Shown here piece by piece: positions 7,474 to 14,612 of a stretch of 16,430 bases of DNA. This stretch comes from JACNKV01 sp964645915 (lineage in GTDB: Bacteria; Fidelibacterota; Marinisomatia; Marinisomatales; JACNKV01). The DNA lies in the NCBI GenBank assembly GCA_964645915.1, contig CAZYDH010000030.1, positions 1 to 16,430 on the forward strand, given 5' to 3'. Each line of letters opens with the position of its first letter. Within the stretch, counting starts at the first letter, position 1. Position numbers and translations under genes: made by a program. Below the pieces are notes generated by a model. It made no database searches. It saw only the letters and a list, made by a program, of their open reading frames with translations, and had not been told where the DNA came from.

Positions 7474-8391
7474 ATGAAGAAAATATACAAATTTATATTT
7501 TCCGTTCTTTTTATCTGTACACCTATCTATGCACTAACCGGTTATTTACGATTTGCTGAAGATTCTGCATGTATGGATTTATGCTCTGTTTATTATCTCG
7601 AAGATGAGTCCGGAGAATTTCTTACTTGGGTAACATATCTTGATGATTTGGATATGTTAAATAACTATAGTAACCGATTTATCGAAATGGAAGGAGACTC
7701 TGTTTTTTGTGTTGAATGCCCTGCTGTCAATGTTACTTCTATCTCGATTTCTAGTGAGTGTGAATCTCTGGTAGATTGTTTTGTTGATCCATGCGAAGTG
7801 AGTTCATGCAGTGATTATCCACTTGCAGAGTGTGTTTCTAATTTTTGTGATGGATGCTGGGCAGATTATTATGTTAACGGGGAATTAGTTTTTTGCAATA
7901 CACCTGATGAATGTATCGATCTTACCGATATAGATTTTGGAGATTGTGAAATGGTTTTAGGAATTGGATGGGTTAATGATCAATGTCAGTATGTTTCCGG
8001 ATGCAGCTCAATCGTCGAGGGCGTTGATTACAGCGAGGCGTTTTTTAGTACGATTGAAGAATGTCAAGAGGTTTGCACCACGATCTCAACACCGGATTTT
8101 GAGATAATGCCGACATCCTTCAAACTATATGATAATTATCCTAACCCTTTTAACCCATTTACAATTATTCATTATAATCTACCTATCGACACATTTGTAG
8201 ATATTTTGATCTACGATATAAATGGTAAGCCAGTCACACATCTGATACACGGACAACAATCTGCAGGATATAAATCTATCCTTTGGAATGCAAGATCAGA
8301 CAATGGACTCCCATTAAGCTCCGGGATATATTTATATTCGATAAAAGCCGGAGAATATTTCTTTACAAAGAAAATGATTTTACTGAAATAA
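7474..8391 (+). CDS. Exported cysteine-rich protein with Kunitz-like module and T9SS-type tail
   Basis: Secreted 305-residue protein. The signal peptide is residues 1-20 (cleavage near YALTG). The mature chain has 18 cysteines, all between residues 33 and 201, which would allow nine disulfides. Three Cys-containing segments are visible: residues 22-93 (paired C33/C37 and C79/C82, possibly a small beta-barrel); residues 102-141, with the spacing DPC-x4-C-x7-C-x4-C-x2-C-x12-C; and residues 147-201, whose six cysteines follow the Kunitz/BPTI order, with FSTIEECQEVC matching the family's last-helix pattern. The C-terminus (about 215-305, YPNPFNPFTIIHY ... MILLK) is the same sorting-domain type as on the GH81 enzyme, implying type IX-like export. 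The role is unknown; protease inhibition or surface binding are guesses. It starts the plus-strand island, and its stop overlaps a possible start of the next small gene. Confidence 0.85.
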   Translation: MKKIYKFIFSVLFICTPIYALTGYLRFAEDSACMDLCSVYYLEDESGEFLTWVTYLDDLDMLNNYSNRFIEMEGDSVFCVECPAVNVTSISISSECESLVDCFVDPCEVSSCSDYPLAECVSNFCDGCWADYYVNGELVFCNTPDECIDLTDIDFGDCEMVLGIGWVNDQCQYVSGCSSIVEGVDYSEAFFSTIEECQEVCTTISTPDFEIMPTSFKLYDNYPNPFNPFTIIHYNLPIDTFVDILIYDINGKPVTHLIHGQQSAGYKSILWNARSDNGLPLSSGIYLYSIKAGEYFFTKKMILLK

Positions 8392-8408
8392 TGGGAGCTG
8401 AAAATTTA

Positions 8409-8582
8409 ATGAAGAAAGTAAAAGAAGATCCAACAGGATTGTTTATTCCATCCGGATTATTCATCGGATTGGGAATTGGTTTTATCTATCATGAAATTGT
8501 TTCCGGATTTCTTATCGGACTAGGTGTTGGATTTCTTTTCATGAGCATAGCCAAGGTGATTACAAAATCCGGTGATGCGTAA
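8409..8582 (+). CDS. Small two-helix glycine-rich membrane protein
   Basis: A 57-residue protein from ATG 8409. After a charged start (MKKVKEDPTG) come two hydrophobic segments, about 11-27 and 29-50, with repeated glycine motifs GLFIGLGIGF and GFLIGLGVGF, then a short basic/polar tail. This predicts a tightly packed helical hairpin in the membrane. GGGAG at 8393-8397 may serve as its ribosome site. An alternative ATG at 8391, overlapping the previous stop as TAATG, would add six residues (MGAENL) and imply translational coupling. No family is recognised. Its position between the cysteine-rich protein and the zinc-ribbon membrane protein suggests co-transcription with both. Confidence 0.6.
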   Translation: MKKVKEDPTGLFIPSGLFIGLGIGFIYHEIVSGFLIGLGVGFLFMSIAKVITKSGDA

Positions 8583-8642
8583 TAATAGAGATAAAGATTA
8601 TATTCTGAGGAATATCTTAACAACTCTATAAAAGTAATTCAA

Positions 8643-8648
8643 AAGGGA
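8643..8648 (+). promoter_or_regulatory. Ribosome binding site of the zinc-ribbon membrane protein gene
   Basis: AAGGGA lies 8 bases before ATG 8657 and fixes that start. It is one of the clearest Shine-Dalgarno matches in the window. Confidence 0.6.
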
Positions 8649-8656
8649 AAACAATA

Positions 8657-9415
8657 ATGGCTGAAATACGTTGCGATAAGTGTGGTGCGTTACAAAAGAA
8701 TAAAGACGTAAATAAAGGAATATGCTGGAAATGCAATGAATCGATTATCCTCGAACCGAAAAATACTCAATCTATAGAAGATAATACATCGCCTGCTAAA
8801 GAAAAGATATATTCGCCACTCTCCGTTACCAAAATCTTACGAGGCTCTTTTAAAATCGGATTTGATAATATTGGTACAATCCTTGGTGCAAGTCTTCTCT
8901 GGATCCTCACGATCTGGATCCCATATTTAAATGTTGGAACGACCATTGCAATGATCGGACTTATTGTGACAATCAGCAAAAATGAGCCATTCAATCCGAC
9001 TGATATTTTTCAAGAAAAATACCGTAAAAACATGGGCGAATTTTTCCTTCTAATTTCTTTTCTGGTTACTGGAATCACTTCCGGGATGTTTTTTATCATC
9101 ATTCCAGGTATTGTAATCGGTATTGCTTGGAGTATGTCTATCTTTCTTTTAGTTGATAAAGAATTAGCACCTCTTCAAGCCATAAAATTCTCAAATCAAA
9201 TGACGTACGGTGTAAAGTTCAACATATTTTTGGCAAAGATGAGTCTAGTCATACTCTATTTTTTATCTATTCTTATATTAAGTTGGTTATCATGGGAGAG
9301 TTCATTTTTTCTCATTCTTCTATTCTTTATTTGTGTACTGGTCCCCGCCACTATTGGACTATCAGCTTATTTATACCGTGAATTAACAACCAGAGTAGAA
9401 CAGTCAAATACATAA
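8657..9415 (+). CDS. Zinc-ribbon multi-pass membrane protein
   Basis: A 252-residue inner-membrane protein of unknown function. The N-terminus is a CxxC-x13-CxxC zinc ribbon (Cys6, Cys9, Cys23, Cys26), followed by a polar linker (28-60) and about five hydrophobic segments (roughly 70-90, 92-107, 128-160, 193-214 and 216-240). The stretch IIPGIVIGIAW...LLVDKELAPLQAIKFSNQMTYG (about 147-185) resembles the signature of small membrane families such as DUF975/YciC-like proteins (PG-x-W-x-VD-P-A-x-S-x-T-G), so a distant relation is likely. The ribbon is presumably cytoplasmic. The next gene starts 17 bp downstream, so the two are probably one transcript. The relation to that superfamily is by eye and uncertain; no enzymatic motif is seen. 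Confidence 0.75.
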   Translation: MAEIRCDKCGALQKNKDVNKGICWKCNESIILEPKNTQSIEDNTSPAKEKIYSPLSVTKILRGSFKIGFDNIGTILGASLLWILTIWIPYLNVGTTIAMIGLIVTISKNEPFNPTDIFQEKYRKNMGEFFLLISFLVTGITSGMFFIIIPGIVIGIAWSMSIFLLVDKELAPLQAIKFSNQMTYGVKFNIFLAKMSLVILYFLSILILSWLSWESSFFLILLFFICVLVPATIGLSAYLYRELTTRVEQSNT

Positions 9416-9432
9416 GAGAGAAGAATTTCATT

Positions 9433-9855
9433 ATGAACCATTTAACTCTTCCGTTCAAAGAACCTTATCGTACAAATACGATTCGCTTACTTGCTATCAG
9501 TGTAATTCTTCTGATACTATCATTGATCATCGGAATATCAGACAATCTACCCGGTATTATTGTATGTTATTCCGGTATGATCGTATTTGTACTCACATTC
9601 ACTCATCACTGGCGAAACGCTAAACCTTATCTACTGCTTCTGATAAGTTCTCTGATAGGATTTCTAGCTTTTGCGGTTTTACACAATGTGTTCTATGGAA
9701 TTCAAAAGGCAGCAGGTGATATTTTTATTATCACTCCATTATTAGAAATATTACACGTAGTATTTTTTCTATTAGCTTTATTCTTATTTCCGCCGGGAGT
9801 TTTAGTAGGGCTAATGGGTAGTATAATATTTCTTATTAAAAGACAACCCGGATAG
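9433..9855 (+). CDS. Four-helix hypothetical membrane protein
   Basis: A 140-residue protein that I do not recognise. It has a short polar N-terminus (about 1-18) and four hydrophobic segments at about 20-40, 45-63, 69-90 and 105-137, the last being long enough for one or two helices. There are few charged residues and no conserved catalytic motif. The start ATG at 9433 follows a purine-rich AGAGAGAAG, and the gap from the preceding gene is only 17 bp, supporting an operon with the zinc-ribbon membrane protein. It ends the plus-strand island and is convergent with the lipoprotein gene, with 32 bp between the two stops and no clear hairpin terminator. Confidence 0.65.
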   Translation: MNHLTLPFKEPYRTNTIRLLAISVILLILSLIIGISDNLPGIIVCYSGMIVFVLTFTHHWRNAKPYLLLLISSLIGFLAFAVLHNVFYGIQKAAGDIFIITPLLEILHVVFFLLALFLFPPGVLVGLMGSIIFLIKRQPG

Positions 9856-9887
9856 AATTATAATTCACTAATTAATATTAAATATTT

Positions 9888-10859
9888 TTACGGTTTCATT
9901 ACTCTATAGATCCGATCTACGGTAATTGCTCCAAACACTCCTATTCCACCTTCTACACCGAAGGATGCACCGGTATTCCCTCCCCCCATTATAAAATCGA
10001 TAAAATCATCTTCACCGCTATGCTTTATAAAGTAATCGTAATAATTATTTTCCATTCCTATAATTTCAATCTGAACTGTATCAGGATCCCAAAATTCACC
10101 ACCTCCACCATCGCATTGTTCATGTGGTGACACCCAACTATTACTGCCTTCTTGAAACTCTCCCATCATCCATACTCCGCAATAATAAGATGGATTCAAC
10201 GGAGAGACAATAGCACTCCCTGGACCGTCATAATTTTGCCAAGTAACTTCAAAAGAAACTCCAGCATTCAGTGTATCAGGTGTATGCTCATAGTCATCAA
10301 CGATATGAATCTGCGATGGTGTAGTTACTTCACCAGTAAGAATCATACTATCCAAAGCAGTTACTGTTAAATAATAAGTGGTTTCAGGTAATGGTTGAAA
10401 AGTACCTGTTGTGTCATAATACCAGTTAAAACGACCTCGACTTATATAATCTCCTTCTTCTATATCAGTACGAGGATAAAAACTGTAATCAGAAATACCA
10501 TCAGAAACAATAACTTCGGCATCACCAATTCCATATAAAGATCTTTGATGTGTACAACACAGATAAAAATCGTTCGGTCCATTTCCATACCATACTGTGT
10601 CGGTTCCTGGAATCAATTCATAAGTCGGTTCATCTAATCTGAGTGTTCTTTCCACGATAATCTGACTAGGAAGTGTTTCATCTAATGATATGAAACCAAT
10701 TACACTTAATTCCGATTCATAATCCGATTCAACATCTTCCCATCCCCAGTGACCACAAGATGAGGATAATAAAACCATGTTAAACAGAAGTAAAATAGGC
10801 AAAAATATCTTACTTCTTCCTATATTTCGATTGTTAACATATTTCCATCTTATATTCAT
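9888..10859 (-). CDS. DUF4249-like outer-membrane lipoprotein
   Basis: A 323-residue lipoprotein, probably the partner of the TonB-dependent receptor just upstream. Residues 17-35 form a lipoprotein signal with lipobox LSSSC (Cys35 lipidated). The body begins ELSVIGFISLDE, continues with a DAEVIVSDG strand and an ETTYYLTVTA segment, and matches the usual layout of DUF4249 proteins of Bacteroidetes, which are generally encoded beside a TonB receptor. The ligand is unknown. A longer frame is open to 10982, but it would overlap the receptor gene by more than 100 bp. ATG 10857-10859 lies 16 bp beyond the receptor stop, carries an AGAGAT ribosome site (10863-10868) and gives a proper lipoprotein signal, so it is chosen. 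It is the last gene of the hutU-hutI-receptor cluster. The DUF4249 call is by eye and moderately sure. Confidence 0.75.
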   Translation of the reverse strand: MNIRWKYVNNRNIGRSKIFLPILLLFNMVLLSSSCGHWGWEDVESDYESELSVIGFISLDETLPSQIIVERTLRLDEPTYELIPGTDTVWYGNGPNDFYLCCTHQRSLYGIGDAEVIVSDGISDYSFYPRTDIEEGDYISRGRFNWYYDTTGTFQPLPETTYYLTVTALDSMILTGEVTTPSQIHIVDDYEHTPDTLNAGVSFEVTWQNYDGPGSAIVSPLNPSYYCGVWMMGEFQEGSNSWVSPHEQCDGGGGEFWDPDTVQIEIIGMENNYYDYFIKHSGEDDFIDFIMGGGNTGASFGVEGGIGVFGAITVDRIYRVMKP

Positions 10860-10862
10860 ATT

Positions 10863-10868
10863 ATCTCT
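10863..10868 (-). promoter_or_regulatory. Ribosome binding site of the DUF4249-like lipoprotein gene
   Basis: On the minus strand AGAGAT lies 3 bases before ATG 10857-10859 (AGAG at 5 bases). It sits in the 16-bp gap after the receptor stop and supports the short-form start. Confidence 0.5.
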
Positions 10869-10875
10869 ATTATAC

Positions 10876-13326
10876 TTAAAATTCATATCTAACTCCAAAA
10901 GTTGGAATAAACGGGAACATGGGTATCGCCATTCTCCGGACTCCTTCAGTTTGGTCTGTTCTTTCATTATATTTTTCATCATATATATACAAAAGTGGGT
11001 TCATATGATTGGTTGCATTGATGATTTGAAAATACCATTCCCGATGTCCATATTTAGTTGGTTTTCTTCGAATAAAACTAATATCCCAGCGAAAATAAGT
11101 CGGATAACGATCACTATTTTTTTCTCCTACGATATATTTGTCCCAACTCCACCAATCCAAACCATGATAGTTGTCATGTTGATATTGTTTATATTTTCCT
11201 TTAATGGGTGTGAATGGATTTCCACTTGAAGATGAAATAGCCATACTAACATGTGTTATGTCAGTCCATTGCCAGTCTGCAACCATATTCAATGTATGTG
11301 TTCGATCATATTTTGGAACATACCAACCGTGTAGGTCTGTTTTACGATTTGTGTGAGCATATGTGTATCCAACCCATCCTTGAACTTTCCCCGTTGTTTT
11401 CTTAACAAGAAATTCCAACCCCCATGCATACGATTGTGTATCCCAAAAATCATTAAACGGATCAAAAACCAAATCTCCTTCTTCTTCATAAAATATTGAA
11501 GCTTGACGCAATGTGATTAAATTATCAAATTCTTTATAATAGGCTTCCACTCTGAATAAAATATCCTTTGGGTTAAGGTATTCTAAACCAAGAATTGTAT
11601 GATCCGCCCTACTAGCGGGACGATCCTCAGGAATACCTAACCAAATATCGATAAAACGAAAATTCTCATCCTGTGGATTGGCAATGGTTAAAAATTGATG
11701 GTAACGTCCCCAGTTTAATTTCAGTGATAAATTTTCATTGAACATATACTTAAATCCCACTCGTGGATCAAAGTACAATGTATCATGAATACTATATTGA
11801 GTAGTTCTTAAGCCAAGTTGCATGGAAAAACGTTCGTTAAATTTCCATCGATCTTGAATGTAAACTGAACTTTCGATGGTATTATCGGTAATATCTAACG
11901 GTATATTTGTGATAGAAGTATCTAGGTTGGTATATCCAAATTGAAGTCCCAAATCAAAATTAACATATTTATGTTGGACTCCACCTGTAATAGTGTGTTT
12001 TTCATTAGGAATCCACACCAACTCTGTTTCTACAGTTCTATCATGTACGATATCAAAAATATCCAAGTTATATTGATTATCCCATCGAAGAGTATCTACA
12101 TCGGTAGTAGATGTACCCTTACTTCTTTCGCTAAAATCTACCCAAAACCGAAACCGGCTATCGGCAATAAATGTTTTTGCGATTAAATTAGGATTTATTA
12201 TCCATCTCCATGTTAGACTATTTGTTCGATTTCCCCAACGCCAATCAAAAACACCGGTATGACTTATATCTTCAATATAATTATCCTCCTCCCAATCATA
12301 TCTATTTTTTTCTTCAAAATATAAAATATCATCTCCATAGAATGAACTGAGAGTTAAACGATGATCATCCCCAATATCAAGATTCACTTTTCCTTCAACA
12401 TCATAAAAATAATAAGGAAATATATGATCAGGAAGATCCTCTTCATTAACAAATGGATCACTTCTTGCAACAGCGGGTTTTGCGAAAAACCAGAATACAT
12501 CAGCAATTTTATCAAAATAGGTTCTTCGTCCTGCAAGCATCCATGATCCTTTGACATTTTTCCATTTTGGCAAGGGTCCTTCGATCATCCCTTTACTGGA
12601 GATTAATGATATATTTGCTTTTCCGGTAAATTCTTCTGTGTTTCCTTCTCGATTGATAATATTCAGAATTGCGCCCATTCTACCACCGTATCTTGCAGGA
12701 AATCCTCCGGCATGAAAATCCGCTTCTTTTATTGCATCAGTATTAAATGTTGAAAATACACCACCAATATGATAAGGATTGTATACCGTAATCCCATCTA
12801 GCATGATAAGGTTTTGATCTGGAGTACTTCCCCTAATATATAAAGCACTTGAAAAATCATTAAGAGTTTGTACACCGGGAAGCATTTGAATCGTCCGGAA
12901 TACATCTGCTTCGATAAATGCAGGCGCGACATTAATTTCACGAACATCCAACGTAATTTTACTGGGTTCAACCATTTGTCTAAATTTTTCCCTAACAGCA
13001 GTTACATTGATTGTTTCACCTTCGAGTGCTTCTATTTTCAACCGAAAGTCTAATCGTAAATCCATATCAGATTCGATTGTGATTTGTTTAACATCCAATT
13101 TATATCCTATAATTGATGCGGCAATCTTGTAAGTTCCAGGTGGTACTTTTGTTATCACATAGTAACCGTCTTGATTTGTAGCACTACCGAGAGAAGTTTC
13201 TTTTAAGAATACGTTTACGTAAAAAAGAGGTTCACCTGTAGCTTCTTCACGCACAAAGCCGCTGATTGATTGGGATGAAACACTTCCAAGTACAAGTAAG
13301 AAGAATAAAATAATTTTTTTTACCAT
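10876..13326 (-). CDS. TonB-dependent outer-membrane receptor with carboxypeptidase-like N-terminal domain
   Basis: An 816-residue outer-membrane receptor for active uptake of an unknown substrate. The signal peptide is residues 1-19. A carboxypeptidase-regulatory-like Ig fold follows at about 20-100 (SISGFVREEATGEPL, TNQDGYYVITKVPPGTY). The plug domain spans about 118-225 (MLPGVQTLNDFSSALYIRG, DQNLIMLDGITVYNPYHIGG, GFPARYGGRMG). The rest is a beta-barrel rich in aromatic strands, ending in ...FGVRYEF with a terminal Phe as is typical of barrels. ATG 13324-13326 is chosen because it directly precedes the signal peptide; the frame extends 15 codons further (to 13371) without one. It lies 73 bp downstream of hutI and 16 bp upstream of the lipoprotein gene, both on the same strand. 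The N-terminal domain and the partner lipoprotein are typical of Bacteroidetes-type transport pairs, but no SusD homologue is present. Confidence 0.9.
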   Translation of the reverse strand: MVKKIILFFLLVLGSVSSQSISGFVREEATGEPLFYVNVFLKETSLGSATNQDGYYVITKVPPGTYKIAASIIGYKLDVKQITIESDMDLRLDFRLKIEALEGETINVTAVREKFRQMVEPSKITLDVREINVAPAFIEADVFRTIQMLPGVQTLNDFSSALYIRGSTPDQNLIMLDGITVYNPYHIGGVFSTFNTDAIKEADFHAGGFPARYGGRMGAILNIINREGNTEEFTGKANISLISSKGMIEGPLPKWKNVKGSWMLAGRRTYFDKIADVFWFFAKPAVARSDPFVNEEDLPDHIFPYYFYDVEGKVNLDIGDDHRLTLSSFYGDDILYFEEKNRYDWEEDNYIEDISHTGVFDWRWGNRTNSLTWRWIINPNLIAKTFIADSRFRFWVDFSERSKGTSTTDVDTLRWDNQYNLDIFDIVHDRTVETELVWIPNEKHTITGGVQHKYVNFDLGLQFGYTNLDTSITNIPLDITDNTIESSVYIQDRWKFNERFSMQLGLRTTQYSIHDTLYFDPRVGFKYMFNENLSLKLNWGRYHQFLTIANPQDENFRFIDIWLGIPEDRPASRADHTILGLEYLNPKDILFRVEAYYKEFDNLITLRQASIFYEEEGDLVFDPFNDFWDTQSYAWGLEFLVKKTTGKVQGWVGYTYAHTNRKTDLHGWYVPKYDRTHTLNMVADWQWTDITHVSMAISSSSGNPFTPIKGKYKQYQHDNYHGLDWWSWDKYIVGEKNSDRYPTYFRWDISFIRRKPTKYGHREWYFQIINATNHMNPLLYIYDEKYNERTDQTEGVRRMAIPMFPFIPTFGVRYEF

Positions 13327-13399
13327 ATTGGATGACAGAATGTTATTTAGAAAATAGTATTTATAAAACAAGTTACACTATGAGTTTAATATAATTCAA

Positions 13400-14605
13400 T
13401 TAATTATTGTGATAAGCCTTCCCTGATTTGATTACGGACTGAATCGGAACATCTGAATTGTAATAAGGGATTTCAATTAATCGATCTAAATCCCAGATAA
13501 CCAAATCAGCTTTTTTCCCAACTTCCAAGCTGCCTACTTCATTTTCAATACCCAATGTAACTGCAGATTGCCAAGTTGCAGCAGTAAACGCTTGTTCAAC
13601 GGTCATTCCCATATATAAACACGCTAAAGAAATGATAAATGGCATAGATTGAATATGACAACTTCCCGGATTAAAGTCAGTGGCTAAAGCAATCGGAACA
13701 CCAGCTTCTGCTATTTTTTTTGCGGGAGCATAAGATTTCTTTCCTAAAAAGAAAGTTGTTCCAGGAAGTAGTGTGGCTGTAACATTTCCATTTCTCAGAG
13801 CTTTGATTCCCTTTTTACTCACTGCCATTAAATGATCAGCCGAAACAGCTCCGACTTCTCCGGCTAGTTCTGCCGCACCGGAATCTTCAAATTCATCAGC
13901 ATGGAGTCGAGGAATAAGTCCATATTGTTTTGCAGTTTCTAAGATATTACGTGATTGTTCAACTGTGAAATATCCGTTTTCACAGAATACATCACAATAT
14001 TTAGCAAAACCTTGCTTAGCCACAGCTGGGATCATTTCTTCACAAAGAAGGTCAACATATTTGTCAGGATTGCTTGCATATTCCGATGGAAATGCATGAG
14101 CGCCCATAAACGTGGGAATAATATCTACAGTATGTTCTTGATTAACTTTTTCAAGAACACTAAGGGATTTCAGTTCAGACTCAGTATCTAATCCATACCC
14201 GCTTTTTGCTTCAATCGTTGTAGTTCCTAGACGTAAAAAGCGATCAAGTCGTTTTTTTACTCTTTCAATTAATTCATCTTCTGAACTATTTCGCACTCCA
14301 TCTACACACGATCTTATTCCTCCACCTTTTTTGGCGATTTCTTCGTATGTTGCTCCAGCTAGCCGCATCGAATACTCTTCTTCTCTCCCATTATAAAATA
14401 CGGGGTGAGTATGTGGATCTACAAAACCGGGAGTGACTAGCTTATTTTTACAATCGATGGTCTCATCCGCATCACCAACGGATGGAGCTATTTTGGCGAT
14501 TCTATCTTTATCAATTAATAACTCAATATTGGATAAGGTTTCTACCTGCTCTGATTGAGTAGTGTAGGATACAAATTGACCGATGTTCGTTAGTTTTATC
14601 ATCAT
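13400..14605 (-). CDS. hutI: Imidazolonepropionase
   Basis: Third step of histidine breakdown: hydrolyses 4-imidazolone-5-propionate to N-formimino-L-glutamate in the cytoplasm. The 401-residue length is normal for the family. The amidohydrolase metal motif HTH (His65, His67) lies in VDPHTHPVF, followed by the HutI signature RLAGATYEEIAKKGGGI. His170 (MGAHAFP), His235 in LHADEF and Asp310 in ATDFNPGS occupy the usual catalytic and metal positions, and the end shows the common GSLEVGKKADLVIWD motif. The start is ATG at 14605; a second ATG immediately follows. It begins 7 bp after the hutU stop, so both are surely one operon. hutH and a formiminoglutamate-degrading enzyme are not in the window. 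Confidence 0.96.
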   Translation of the reverse strand: MMIKLTNIGQFVSYTTQSEQVETLSNIELLIDKDRIAKIAPSVGDADETIDCKNKLVTPGFVDPHTHPVFYNGREEEYSMRLAGATYEEIAKKGGGIRSCVDGVRNSSEDELIERVKKRLDRFLRLGTTTIEAKSGYGLDTESELKSLSVLEKVNQEHTVDIIPTFMGAHAFPSEYASNPDKYVDLLCEEMIPAVAKQGFAKYCDVFCENGYFTVEQSRNILETAKQYGLIPRLHADEFEDSGAAELAGEVGAVSADHLMAVSKKGIKALRNGNVTATLLPGTTFFLGKKSYAPAKKIAEAGVPIALATDFNPGSCHIQSMPFIISLACLYMGMTVEQAFTAATWQSAVTLGIENEVGSLEVGKKADLVIWDLDRLIEIPYYNSDVPIQSVIKSGKAYHNN

Positions 14606-14612
14606 TGAAAAA

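Noticed and set aside
9856..9887. Bidirectional terminator between convergent genes
   Set aside because: The 32-bp gap is AT-rich but has no GC-containing stem.
10860..10982. Longer N-terminus for the DUF4249-like lipoprotein
   Set aside because: It would overlap the receptor gene by more than 100 bp and hide the lipoprotein signal; ATG 10859 has a ribosome site and a proper lipobox distance.
10777..11229. Plus-strand 150-codon open frame opposite the receptor and lipoprotein genes
   Set aside because: It is antisense to two well-supported genes, has a low-complexity Ile/Phe/Ser composition and matches no family; a shadow frame.
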